Positions 8,024 through 17,395 of a DNA stretch of 64,000 nucleotides are shown here, in pieces. The position numbers and the translations under genes are program-made. The notes beneath the pieces were generated by a model that did not search any database, was not told the DNA's origin, and saw only the letters and a program-made list of their open reading frames with translations. Each line of letters begins with the position of its first letter. Positions within the stretch are counted from its first letter, which is position 1. Source of the stretch: Deltaproteobacteria bacterium HGW-Deltaproteobacteria-8 (lineage in GTDB: Bacteria > Desulfobacterota > Desulfovibrionia > Desulfovibrionales > Desulfovibrionaceae); NCBI GenBank assembly GCA_002840405.1, contig PHAR01000001.1, forward strand, positions 76,384-140,383, given 5' to 3'.

Positions 8024-8030
8024 CACCTGT

Positions 8031-8117
8031 GCCGAGGTGGTGGAACTGGTAGACACGCTACTTTGAGGGGGTAGTGAGAGAAATCTCATAGGGGTTCGAG
8101 TCCCCTCCTCGGCACCA
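8031..8117 (+). tRNA. tRNA-Leu (anticodon GAG)
   Basis: The acceptor stem GCCGAGG (8031-8037) pairs with CCTCGGC (8107-8113), followed by A and an encoded CCA. The anticodon stem CTACT/GGTAG encloses the loop TTGAGGG, giving anticodon GAG, which reads CUC/CUU. The long variable arm TGAGA-AA-TCTCA is the class II feature of leucine tRNAs. The T arm is GGGGTTCGAGTCCCC. It may be co-transcribed with secG. Confidence 0.97.
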
Positions 8118-8128
8118 AAGATTATGAC

Positions 8129-8163
8129 AAGGAGATTGGCCACAAGCTGATCTCCTTTTTTTC
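8129..8163 (+). terminator. Rho-independent terminator after tRNA-Leu
   Basis: The perfect arms AAGGAGAT (8129-8136) and ATCTCCTT (8150-8157), with a 13-base loop, run into seven further T residues. It ends the rimI-tpiA-secG-tRNA unit before the sugar operon. Confidence 0.85.
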
Positions 8164-8180
8164 TGACCTGATCCAATTGA

Positions 8181-9251
<1,071 letters not shown>

Positions 9252-9266
9252 ACAGGGCGCACAGGC

Positions 9267-10589
9267 TTGAAGGGCGTCACGGCATACATCCTGGCGGGCG
9301 GGTTCGGCACCCGCCTCCGCCAGGTCGTGTCCGACCGGCCCAAGGTCATGGCCGAGGTTCTCGGCCGCCCTTTCCTCTACCACATCCTCGACCGCCTGGC
9401 CCGCCTGGGCCTCACACAGGCGGTTCTCTGCACCGGCTACATGGCCCAGGAACTCGAAGCAGCCGTTGGGACCGAGTACCGGGGCATGTCCCTGGCCTAC
9501 TCGCGCGAGGACTCGCCGCTCGGCACCGGCGGGGCGCTGCGCCTGGCTTTTGAGCGCCACCCGGCCGACCTGGCCTTGTGCCTGAACGGCGACTCCCTGG
9601 TTGAGGCTGATTTGGCCGCATATCTTGACTGGTACGCCCGGCAGGACTTCCTGGCGGCCTTGCTGCTGGTCCCTGTGGACGACAGCGAGCGCTTCGGCCG
9701 GGTTGAGACCGAGGGGAAATTGGGCGACGGGCAGGGCAGGGTGCTGGCCTTCCGCGAGAAGGGCCAAACCGGACCGGGCCTGATCAACGCGGGCATCTAT
9801 CTGCTGCATCCCGAGGCCCTGGCCTCCATTGCGCCGGGCTCTGCCGCCTCCATTGAGACGGATGTATTTCCCCACCTGGCGCAAGCTGGCCGACTTGGCG
9901 CGTTTCCGGTCCAGGGCCGGTTTCTGGACATCGGCACGCCGGAGTCCTACACCGAAGCCGGACGGTTTCTGCGCGGGGCAGGGCAGGGCGCAGGCCGGAA
10001 AACTCAGCGCGGGGCCGTGTTCCTGGACCGTGATGGCACGGTCATCGCCGAGCGCCACTACCTGCACGACCCGGTCGGCGTGGAGCTGCTGCCCGGCGCC
10101 GCCGAGGGCCTGCGCCGCATGCAGTCCCTGGGCCTGCGGCTGGTGCTGGTGACCAACCAGTCCGGCATCGGCCGGGGCTTTTTCGGCCGCGCGGCGGTGG
10201 AGCGCGTGCACGGACGGCTGCTGGAGCTGCTGGAGCGCGAAGGCGTCGACCTGGACGCCATCTACCTGTGCCCGCACACGCCGGACGAGGGCTGTTCATG
10301 CCGCAAGCCGCAACCTGGGCTCATCAAGCGCGCAGCAAACGATCTCGGCCTTGCTTTTGGGCCTGGCCAGGCACAGAGCTTCGTCATTGGCGACAAGGCT
10401 TGCGATGTGGACCTCGGTCTGGTAATGAACGCGACCACGTTCCTCGTCACCACGGGGCACGGAGCCGGGCAGGTCGCGGAGTGCGGTGGCCGGGCGCACC
10501 ATGTCGTTGACAGCCTGGAAGAGGCCGCCCGGCGCATTGAAACCATCCTGGCTGCACTCGACCCGAGTGATGGCGTGGAGATCACATGA
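9267..10589 (+). CDS. Fusion of heptose-1-P guanylyltransferase and heptose bisphosphatase
   Basis: This 440-residue protein has two enzymes. Residues 1-230 are a nucleotidyltransferase (A-Y-I-L-A-G-G-F-G-T-R-L-R, D-R-P-K-V-M, LNGDSLVEADL), matching HddC. Residues about 245-420 are a HAD-IIIA phosphatase like GmhB: FLDRDGTVIAE carries the two catalytic Asp, then VTNQSGIGRG, the zinc-site cysteines in CPHTPDEGCSCRKPQPG, and IGDKACDVDLG. Together they would remove the C7 phosphate of heptose 1,7-bisphosphate and load GDP onto the 1-phosphate. The order is inverted relative to the reactions. The start is TTG at 9267, 15 bases after the SDR. It overlaps hddA by ATGA. Confidence 0.82.
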   Translation: MKGVTAYILAGGFGTRLRQVVSDRPKVMAEVLGRPFLYHILDRLARLGLTQAVLCTGYMAQELEAAVGTEYRGMSLAYSREDSPLGTGGALRLAFERHPADLALCLNGDSLVEADLAAYLDWYARQDFLAALLLVPVDDSERFGRVETEGKLGDGQGRVLAFREKGQTGPGLINAGIYLLHPEALASIAPGSAASIETDVFPHLAQAGRLGAFPVQGRFLDIGTPESYTEAGRFLRGAGQGAGRKTQRGAVFLDRDGTVIAERHYLHDPVGVELLPGAAEGLRRMQSLGLRLVLVTNQSGIGRGFFGRAAVERVHGRLLELLEREGVDLDAIYLCPHTPDEGCSCRKPQPGLIKRAANDLGLAFGPGQAQSFVIGDKACDVDLGLVMNATTFLVTTGHGAGQVAECGGRAHHVVDSLEEAARRIETILAALDPSDGVEIT

Positions 10590-11659
10590 TAATCTGCAGA
10601 ACCCCTTTTAGAGTTTCATTTTTTGGCGGCGGCACGGACTATCCTGGTTGGTACCGTGAGCATGGCGGACAGGTGCTTTCCACGGCCATCGACAAGTATT
10701 GCTACATCACCCTGCGCTATCTGCCGCCCTTTTTCGAACACCGCATCCGCGCCGTGTACTCCAAGATCGAGCAGTGCCAGACCATCGACGAGATCAAGCA
10801 CCCGGCCATCCGCGAGACCCTTCGCTTCATGAATTTCGACCGCAGCGTGGAGATCCACCACGACGGCGACCTGCCCGCGCGCAGCGGCATGGGCTCCAGC
10901 TCGTCCTTCACCGTTGGGCTTTTGCACGCGCTTTACGCCCTCAAGGGCCAGATGCCGAGCAAGGAGCAGCTGGCGCGGGAGAGCATCAGCATCGAGCAGG
11001 ACTACATCAAGGAGACCGTGGGCTCCCAGGACCAGTGCGCCGCAGCCTACGGCGGGTTCAATCACATCATGTTCCACAAGGACGGAGAGATCGAGGTGCG
11101 GCCCCTGACCCTCTCGGCCTCGCGCCTCGGCGAGCTCACCGACCACCTCATGCTGTTCTACACCGGCATCATGCGCACCGCCTCGGACGTGGCTCAGACC
11201 TACGTCGAGAACCTTGGGGCCAAGGAAATCCTGCTCAAGCAGATGTATACCATGGTCGACGACGGCATCAAGGTCGTGCAGAGCAGCCGCTGCATCTGCG
11301 GCTTCGGCGAGCTGCTGAACGCCGCCTGGGAGGCCAAGCGGATGCTCAGCCCGAACATCTCCAACGGCGTGGTCGACGAGCTTTATGAACGCGCGAGGGA
11401 GAATGGCGCCATCGGCGGCAAGCTCATCGGCGCGGGCGGCGGCGGTTTTCTCATGCTCTTTGTGCCGCCCTCGGCCAAGACCCGCGTCCGCGAGGCCCTA
11501 AGCGAACTGCTGCACGTTCCCTTCCAGTCCAACCGCCACGGAAGCCAGATCATCTTTTACGAGCCGCAGTCTGAGGACTTCCGCGTGGCCGAACGCGACC
11601 GCAAGAAGCGCGACATCCAGTGCTTCCGTGAACTCGGGAGCATCAAGGACAAGCCATGA
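10586..11659 (+). CDS. hddA: D-glycero-alpha-D-manno-heptose-7-phosphate kinase (GHMP family)
   Basis: A 357-residue GHMP kinase. The N-terminal R-T-P-F-R-V-S-F-F-G-G-G-T-D-Y-P motif, the ATP loop L-P-A-R-S-G-M-G-S-S-S-S-F (about residues 92-104), GSQDQCAAAYGG, and the C-terminal GGKLIGAGGGGFLM motif are all present. HddA phosphorylates heptose 7-phosphate at C1, on the GDP-heptose branch. GmhA, which makes the substrate from sedoheptulose 7-phosphate, is not in the window. The start and stop overlap both neighbours as ATGA, so translation is coupled with the HddC-GmhB fusion and with E1-alpha. Fucokinase-like relatives share the motifs, but context favours heptose. Confidence 0.85.
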   Translation: MIICRTPFRVSFFGGGTDYPGWYREHGGQVLSTAIDKYCYITLRYLPPFFEHRIRAVYSKIEQCQTIDEIKHPAIRETLRFMNFDRSVEIHHDGDLPARSGMGSSSSFTVGLLHALYALKGQMPSKEQLARESISIEQDYIKETVGSQDQCAAAYGGFNHIMFHKDGEIEVRPLTLSASRLGELTDHLMLFYTGIMRTASDVAQTYVENLGAKEILLKQMYTMVDDGIKVVQSSRCICGFGELLNAAWEAKRMLSPNISNGVVDELYERARENGAIGGKLIGAGGGGFLMLFVPPSAKTRVREALSELLHVPFQSNRHGSQIIFYEPQSEDFRVAERDRKKRDIQCFRELGSIKDKP

Positions 11660-12627
11660 GCCTTGCCGCCGCCGCCAGGCGCGGCCTGTGGCGCACCATG
11701 CTGCGCATCCGCCGCGTGCAGGAGCGCATCGAGTCCGAGTACCTGAAGGACGAGATGAAGACCCCGGTGCACCTGTACATCGGGCAGGAGGCCATCGCCA
11801 CGGGCGTGTGCGCCGCCTTGCGCACGGACGACGCCATCAACAGCAATCACCGCAGTCACGGACACTACCTGGCCAAGGGCGGGGATCTGCCAGCCATGAT
11901 GGCTGAGCTGTTCTGCCGCAAGACGGGTTGCTCCAAGGGCTATGGCGGGTCCATGCACCTGGTGGACGTGGCCCACGGCAACATGGGCACCTCGGCCATC
12001 GTGGGCGGCGGCATCCCCATCGGCACGGGCCAGGGCCTTGCCTTCCAGATGCGCAAGCTTGACCGCGTGAGCGTGGTCTTTTTTGGCGATGGCGCGGCCG
12101 ACGAGGGCACGTTTTACGAATCCCTTAATTTCGCCCTGTTGAAGAAGCTGCCCGTGGTCTACGTCATGGAGAACAACGGCTGGGCTGTGTGTTCACCCAC
12201 GGCCACGCGCCACTGCGGCGACAATGTCTTCCACAAGGGGGCAACGGACCGGCTCTTCTCGGCCAAGATCGACGGCAATGACCCGGAGCTGGTTTTTGCC
12301 ACGGCGCAAAAAGCCGTGGAGCGCGCGCGCAGGGGAGAGGGCCCGTCCTTCATTGAATGCGTGACCTACCGTATCCTGGGCCATGCCGGGTGCGTGACCC
12401 AGGACCCCAAGGGCTACCGCGACCCGGCCGAGATAGAGGCCTGGCGCGAGCGCTGCCCGGTCTGCGCCTATCAGGCCAAGCTCCTCGCCGAGGGCGTCCT
12501 GGACGAGCAGGTCCTGAACGCCACAGAAACAATGATCGCCGCCGAGATCGACGCGGCCTTTGACTTTGCCCGCCAGAGCCCGCTGCCCACGGCCGCCGAC
12601 CTGCACCAAAACCTTTTCTGCGAGTAA
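11656..12627 (+). CDS. TPP-dependent E1 alpha-like subunit (sugar-cluster type)
   Basis: A 323-residue protein of the 2-oxoacid dehydrogenase E1-alpha family: HLYIGQEAIATGVC, the T-x-H-R-x-H-G-like NSNHRSHGHYLAKGG, G-G-S-M-H, and the thiamine-diphosphate motif FGDGAADEGTFYESLNFA ending in ENN. Normal E1 decarboxylates pyruvate or branched oxoacids and passes the acyl to lipoyl-E2. No E2 or E3 gene is nearby, and the gene sits inside a nucleotide-sugar operon. A role in transferring a two-carbon unit to a ketosugar, as proposed for the AviB1/AviB2 pair of avilamycin biosynthesis, is an inference. It overlaps hddA by ATGA, and the beta subunit follows after 3 bases. Confidence 0.8.
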   Translation: MSLAAAARRGLWRTMLRIRRVQERIESEYLKDEMKTPVHLYIGQEAIATGVCAALRTDDAINSNHRSHGHYLAKGGDLPAMMAELFCRKTGCSKGYGGSMHLVDVAHGNMGTSAIVGGGIPIGTGQGLAFQMRKLDRVSVVFFGDGAADEGTFYESLNFALLKKLPVVYVMENNGWAVCSPTATRHCGDNVFHKGATDRLFSAKIDGNDPELVFATAQKAVERARRGEGPSFIECVTYRILGHAGCVTQDPKGYRDPAEIEAWRERCPVCAYQAKLLAEGVLDEQVLNATETMIAAEIDAAFDFARQSPLPTAADLHQNLFCE

Positions 12628-12630
12628 GCC

Positions 12631-13737
12631 ATGCCCTGGTCACGCATCAAGCCAGACACCAACGAGCCGGACTTCCTGAGCCAGGACATGCACGGTTCCG
12701 CCACGCGCGCCATTGCCGCAGGCGACCCGGATTCCCAGCAGTGCGGCGCGGGACGCCGAATCACCTACGCCGAGGCCACCAACGAGGCCCTGTCCCAGGC
12801 GCTGAGCCTGGACCCCAGCGTCTTTGTCATGGGCCAGGGCGTGGACGACCCCTCGGGCATGTTCGGTGCCACCAGGGACCTGCACAAGCGCTTTGGCCGC
12901 GAGCGCGTGTTCGACACCCCGCTGGCCGAGACCGCCCTGTCCGGCATCGCCGTGGGCGCGGCCCTGGGCGGCATGCGGCCGGTCTACTTCCACAACCGCC
13001 CGGATTTCCTGCTTCTGGCCATGGACCAGCTGGTAAACCACGCGGCCAAGTGGCACTACATGTTCGGCGGCGCGGCAAGCGTGCCCCTGGTGTTCTGGGC
13101 CTGCGTGGGCCGGGGCTGGGGCTCTGCGGCCCAGCATTCCCAGGCCTTGCAGGGCCTGTTCATGCACGTGCCGGGCCTGAAGCTGATCATGCCCTCCACC
13201 TGCTTCGACGCCAAGGGGCTCATGCTCGCGGCCATCAAGGATAACAACCCGGTGCTCATCATTGATCATCGCATGAACTTCAAGCAGCGCGGCCTCGTGC
13301 CAGAAGAACCTTACACCGTGCCCATCGGCAAGGGCGTCATCCGCCGCTCGGGCCGCGATTGTACGGTGGTGGCCGTGTCGCACCTGGTCACCGACGCCTT
13401 TCTGGCCGCCCAGGACCTGGCAGGGGAGGGCATCGAGGTCGAGGTCATAGACCCGCGCACGTTGCGTCCACTTGACGAGGAGCTGATCCTTGCGTCCGTG
13501 GCCAAGACCGGGAGGCTGGTCATCTGCGATACCGGTTGGAAGACCGGCGGCGTCACGGCCGAGATCGCGGCCATGGTTGTGGAGAAGGGCTTCAGCTCGC
13601 TCAAGGCGCCCATCGCCCGGGTGGCCAACCCGGACCTGCCCACGCCTTCTGGCTACACCTTAGAGCAGGCCTACTACATCGGCCAGGACGATATCCGCCG
13701 CGCCATCATCAAAACCGTGCGCGGAAGCGAGGCCTGA
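12631..13737 (+). CDS. TPP-dependent E1 beta-like subunit (sugar-cluster type)
   Basis: A 368-residue E1-beta homologue. I-T-Y-A-E-A-T-N-E-A-L begins the domain near residue 46. DTPLAETALSG holds the conserved cofactor-activating Glu, A-A-Q-H-S-Q-A-L is the active-site His block, and H-V-P-G-L-K-L-I-M-P-S-T precedes the C-terminal transketolase domain (VVAVSHLVTDAFL, DPRTLRPLD). The first 45 residues are an extension with no recognised motif. The G-A-Q-H-S-Q of standard E1 reads S-A-A-Q-H-S-Q, and the hydrophobic block FHNRPDFLLLA differs from normal E1-beta. It should form an alpha2beta2 enzyme with the preceding gene. The acceptor is unknown. Confidence 0.8.
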   Translation: MPWSRIKPDTNEPDFLSQDMHGSATRAIAAGDPDSQQCGAGRRITYAEATNEALSQALSLDPSVFVMGQGVDDPSGMFGATRDLHKRFGRERVFDTPLAETALSGIAVGAALGGMRPVYFHNRPDFLLLAMDQLVNHAAKWHYMFGGAASVPLVFWACVGRGWGSAAQHSQALQGLFMHVPGLKLIMPSTCFDAKGLMLAAIKDNNPVLIIDHRMNFKQRGLVPEEPYTVPIGKGVIRRSGRDCTVVAVSHLVTDAFLAAQDLAGEGIEVEVIDPRTLRPLDEELILASVAKTGRLVICDTGWKTGGVTAEIAAMVVEKGFSSLKAPIARVANPDLPTPSGYTLEQAYYIGQDDIRRAIIKTVRGSEA

Positions 13738-14684
13738 TGCACACCCCGAAGATCTTCGTCGCCGGAAGCGCCAAGTCCCTTGGCAGCGCCCTTGTGCGCT
13801 CCTTCAGCGCGCGCGGGTATGAGGCCTTTGCGGGCCTTGGCGCGACCGAGCCAAGCTTGCGCGACCAGGCGGCCGTGGACGAGTTCTTCGAGGCCGAACA
13901 GCCAGACTGGGTGGTCTACGCCGCAGGCAAGGCCGGGGGCATCGGCCTGAACCGCCGCGCCCCGGCGGACCTGATCCTGGACAATCTGCTCTGCGCCACC
14001 CACGTCATCCACGCGGCTCAGCGCTTTGGCGTGAAAAAGCTTTTGTATCTCGCCAGTTCCTGCGTGTACCCCAAGGACGCGGCCCAGCCCATCCGCGAGG
14101 ATTCGCTCTATGGCTCGCCGCTTGAGCCCACAAACCTGGCCTACGCCGTGAGCAAGCTGGCTGGACTGGAACTCTGCCGGGCCATGCGCCAGCAGCACGG
14201 TCTGGACTTCAATATCGCTGTGCCCACCAACTACTTCGGCCCCGGCGACGACTTCAGCCCGGAGAACTCGCACGTTGTGGGCGCGCTCATGGCCCGCATG
14301 CGCGAGGCCAAGGCCAGGGGCCACGATTCCCTGTCCATCTGGGGCACGGGCCGGGCCAGGCGCGAGTTCCTCTTCGTCGACGACGTGGCCGACGCAGCCG
14401 TGTTCCTCATGCAGGGCCACAGCTGGGACGGTCCCCTGAACATTGGCTCAGGCATGGCCGTGTCCATCGCCGAGCTGGCCGCGATGCTCCAGGAGATCTG
14501 CGGCTATTCCGGCCAGCTTCATTATGATACCAGCAAGCCCGACGGCATGCCGGTCAAGGTGCTGGACTCCTCGCGTCTGGCCGCTCTCGGCTGGGCGCCC
14601 AGGGTGGCGTTTGCCGAGGGCCTGCGCCGCACCTATGACTGGTTCCTGCAACAGAAAGAGCCCAAGCACGAGGTTTCCCTATGA
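13737..14684 (+). CDS. GDP-fucose synthase-like SDR (ketosugar reductase/epimerase)
   Basis: A 315-residue SDR close to the Fcl/WcaG family: AAGKAGGIGLN, LLYLASSCVYPKDAAQPI, LEPTNLAYAVSKLAG (Y-x-x-x-K) and NYFGPGDDFSPENSHV. Fcl enzymes epimerise C3/C5 and reduce C4 of GDP-4-ketosugars; ColC and Cj1428 are relatives. The dinucleotide loop differs: Fcl has G-H-R-G-M-V-G, whereas this protein has G-S-A-K-S-L-G, so the central Gly is Lys. A change in cofactor binding is possible. The ATG at 13737 overlaps the stop of E1-beta (TGATG), and the stop overlaps the next gene by ATGA. It may reduce a 4-keto group or the ketone of an added branch. Confidence 0.75.
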   Translation: MHTPKIFVAGSAKSLGSALVRSFSARGYEAFAGLGATEPSLRDQAAVDEFFEAEQPDWVVYAAGKAGGIGLNRRAPADLILDNLLCATHVIHAAQRFGVKKLLYLASSCVYPKDAAQPIREDSLYGSPLEPTNLAYAVSKLAGLELCRAMRQQHGLDFNIAVPTNYFGPGDDFSPENSHVVGALMARMREAKARGHDSLSIWGTGRARREFLFVDDVADAAVFLMQGHSWDGPLNIGSGMAVSIAELAAMLQEICGYSGQLHYDTSKPDGMPVKVLDSSRLAALGWAPRVAFAEGLRRTYDWFLQQKEPKHEVSL

Positions 14685-15856
14685 GTTTCAAGTGGCCGCT
14701 GATGGAGGACAACGTCTCCCGCGAGGATCTGGACGTTCTCATCAACTTTTTGCAGGGCATGCCCCGGCTGACCCAGTCCGAGAACGTGCGCGCCCTGGAG
14801 CGCGAATGGTCCCAGTGGGTTGGCGTCAAGCACTCGGTGTTCGTCAATTCCGGAGCCTCGGCCAACCTCATCACCATGGCCGCGCTCAAGCACCTCTATG
14901 GCGGGGGCGAGGTCATCGTGCCCACCCTGACCTGGGTCTCGGACATCGCCTCGGTGCTGCAGAACGGCTTCACGCCTGTGTTCGTGGACATAAACCCCAA
15001 GAACCTGTGCATGGACGAGGATCAGGTCATCGCCAAGCTGACGGACAAGACCCGCGCGGTGTTTCTGACCTACGTGCAGGGCTTCAACGGCCTGTCCGAG
15101 CGGCTGCTGGCCGAGCTCACCCGTCGCAACATCCCGCTCATTGAGGACGTCTGCGAATCCCACGGCGCGACCTTCAAGGGCAAGCGCCTGGGGTCCTTTG
15201 GCCTGGCGTCGAACTTCTCCTTTTATTTCGCGCACCACATGAGCACGGTCGAGGGCGGCATGGTCTGCACCAACGACGACGCCTTTTACGACGCCATCCG
15301 CATGTTCCGCTCCCACGGCATGGTGCGCGAGGCCGAAAACGCGGACACCAGGGCGCGCTATGCCAGCGAGAACCCCGAGCTTTCCCCGGACTTCATCTTC
15401 GCCTTCCCGGCCTTCAACGTGCGCAGCACGGAGATCAACGCCGTGCTCGGCCGCAGCCAGTTGAAACGCCTGGACGCCTGCAATGATCGTCGCCGCGAAA
15501 ACTTCGAGTTGTTCTTGAAGTTGATGGATTCCTCCAAGTATCGCACGGATTTCGACCTTGAGGGCAGCTGCAACTACGCCTTCAACCTGGTGCTGAAACG
15601 CCCGGACGAGGCCTTGCGCGAGCGCCTGGAGACCACCATGCGCGAGAGCGGCGTCGAGTTTCGCCGGGGCAGCGCGGGCGGCGGCAACCAGATGCGTCAG
15701 CCCTATCTGCGCGGCATCGTGCCGGATGGGCACTACAAGAACTTCCCCGAGGTGGAGCACATCCACTTCTTCGGCTACTACATCGGCAACTATCCGACCC
15801 TTTCCGCCGAACGCATCGTTGAGCTCTGCGCCGTGCTCAACTCGGTGCAGGGGTAG
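14681..15856 (+). CDS. ColD-like PLP/PMP-dependent 3-dehydrase
   Basis: A 391-residue DegT/DnrJ/EryC1/StrS-fold protein: FVNSGASANLI near residue 55, EDVCESHGA with the PLP-ring Asp at 156, and F-A-H-H-M-S-T-V-E-G-G-M (183-194). The Schiff-base Lys of aminotransferases, six residues before E-G-G, is His185. This is the diagnostic change of the 3-dehydrases ColD and RfbH, which use PMP to remove the C3 hydroxyl of 4-ketohexoses. The iron-sulfur cysteine cluster of RfbH is absent, so the ColD type (glutamate as amino donor) fits. ColD works on a GDP-4-ketosugar, in line with the GDP-heptose genes upstream. Confidence 0.82.
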   Translation: MSFKWPLMEDNVSREDLDVLINFLQGMPRLTQSENVRALEREWSQWVGVKHSVFVNSGASANLITMAALKHLYGGGEVIVPTLTWVSDIASVLQNGFTPVFVDINPKNLCMDEDQVIAKLTDKTRAVFLTYVQGFNGLSERLLAELTRRNIPLIEDVCESHGATFKGKRLGSFGLASNFSFYFAHHMSTVEGGMVCTNDDAFYDAIRMFRSHGMVREAENADTRARYASENPELSPDFIFAFPAFNVRSTEINAVLGRSQLKRLDACNDRRRENFELFLKLMDSSKYRTDFDLEGSCNYAFNLVLKRPDEALRERLETTMRESGVEFRRGSAGGGNQMRQPYLRGIVPDGHYKNFPEVEHIHFFGYYIGNYPTLSAERIVELCAVLNSVQG

Positions 15857-15870
15857 GGGAGGGGGCCTGC

Positions 15871-17352
15871 ATGTCGCTGTCGCGCAAGCTCGACATCCTG
15901 TTCATCAAGCCCGGCAGTCAGAAGCAGATCTACGGCAGCCTGTCGGACTACGACCTGACAGCCATCGAGCCGCCGCTCTGGGCCGCCATCCTGGGCGGCT
16001 ACCTGCGCGGGCTTGGCTACGGCGTGGCGATCCTGGACGCCGAGGCTGAAGGGCTGTCCTGGGACCAGGCGGCTCAGGCCGCTGTGGACCGGGGCGCGCT
16101 TTTGACCGCGGTCATGGTCTCCGGCCACAACCCCTCGGCCTCGACCATGAACATGCTCGGCGCCGGGGCCATCACCAGCAAGATCAAGGAGTTGGCGCCG
16201 GACATGGCCGTGTGCCTGACCGGCCTGCATGTCAGCGCCCTGCCGGAGCGCACCACGCGCGAGGAAACTGCCGACTTCGTCGTCCAGGGCGAAGGCCTGC
16301 GCACCTTTCCGCCGCTCATCGAGGCCTTGAAGTCGGCAAGCCCCAACCTGCGTAACATTCCCGGCCTGTGGCATCGCCAGGACGGCCAGGTGGTGCCTGC
16401 CGTGATGCCCGAGATGTGGGCCGACCTGGACACCCTGCCCATGCCCGCCTGGGACCTGCTGCCCATGGAGCGCTACCGCGCCCACAACTGGCACTGCTTC
16501 GACGACGTGACGCGCCGCCAGCCTTACGCCACGCTCTACACCAGCCTGGGCTGCCCCTACCACTGCTCGTTCTGCTGCATCAACGCGCTCTTCGGTGAGC
16601 ACCGCCTGCGCTCACGCGGGGTGGACGCGGTCCTGGCCGAGATTGACTTTCTCGTGAACAACTACGGCGTGCGCAACATCAAGATCATGGACGAGCTCTT
16701 TGCCGTGAACGAGAAGCGTGTGCTGGAGCTCTGCGGGAAGATCGCCGAACGCGGCTATGACCTTAATTTCTGGGCCTACGCCCGGGTGAACACTGTGAGC
16801 GAACGCATGCTCGCGGCCATGAAGGGTGCCGGCGTCAACTGGATCGCCTACGGGTTCGAGTCCGGCAGCAAGCGCGTCATCGAGGACGTGACCAAGGGCT
16901 ACAAGCTCGATCAGGTCCTGCGCGTGGTGGAGATGACCTATGCGCAGGACCAGCACATCTGCGCCAACTTCATCTTCGGTCTGCCCGAGGACGATTACGA
17001 TTCCATGCAGGAGACCAATGCCCTCATGCAGGAGATCAACGCCGAGTGGGCCAATATCTATTCCGCCATGGCCTACCCGGGCTCCAAGCTCTATGACGAC
17101 GCCGTGGCCGCAGGCGCGCCGCTTCCGTCCACCTGGAACGGCTTCTCCCAGTATTCATCCGACTGCCTGCCCCTGCCCACCAAATACCTCTCCGGCGGCC
17201 AGGTCTTGTCCTTCCGCGACTATGCCTTTGACGCCTACTACAAGAGCCCGCGCTACCTCTCCATGATCCGGGCCAAGTTCGGGGAAGAGACCATGCGCCA
17301 CATCCAGATCATGGCCCAGAAGTCGTTGGACAGAAACAACGCCGTCATATAA
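15871..17352 (+). CDS. B12-binding-domain radical SAM protein
   Basis: A 493-residue protein. An N-terminal Rossmann-like cobalamin-binding domain (about residues 8-140, VMVSGHNPSASTMNM) leads to a radical SAM core with the cluster motif C-P-Y-H-C-S-F-C (C-x3-C-x2-C) near residue 228 and GFESGSKRVIEDVTKGY. The D-x-H-x-x-G cobalamin-ligand motif of methionine synthase is not seen, as in many BchE/HpnP-type members. These enzymes often methylate unactivated carbons or modify antibiotics, lipids and sugars. Placed last but one in the operon, C-methylation of the sugar or its acceptor is plausible but unproven. RBS GGGAGGGGG, ATG at 15871. Confidence 0.8.
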   Translation: MSLSRKLDILFIKPGSQKQIYGSLSDYDLTAIEPPLWAAILGGYLRGLGYGVAILDAEAEGLSWDQAAQAAVDRGALLTAVMVSGHNPSASTMNMLGAGAITSKIKELAPDMAVCLTGLHVSALPERTTREETADFVVQGEGLRTFPPLIEALKSASPNLRNIPGLWHRQDGQVVPAVMPEMWADLDTLPMPAWDLLPMERYRAHNWHCFDDVTRRQPYATLYTSLGCPYHCSFCCINALFGEHRLRSRGVDAVLAEIDFLVNNYGVRNIKIMDELFAVNEKRVLELCGKIAERGYDLNFWAYARVNTVSERMLAAMKGAGVNWIAYGFESGSKRVIEDVTKGYKLDQVLRVVEMTYAQDQHICANFIFGLPEDDYDSMQETNALMQEINAEWANIYSAMAYPGSKLYDDAVAAGAPLPSTWNGFSQYSSDCLPLPTKYLSGGQVLSFRDYAFDAYYKSPRYLSMIRAKFGEETMRHIQIMAQKSLDRNNAVI

Positions 17353-17395
17353 TGTGCCCCCGCCTGCAAGGGACGCAACACCATCCGGAGAATGC

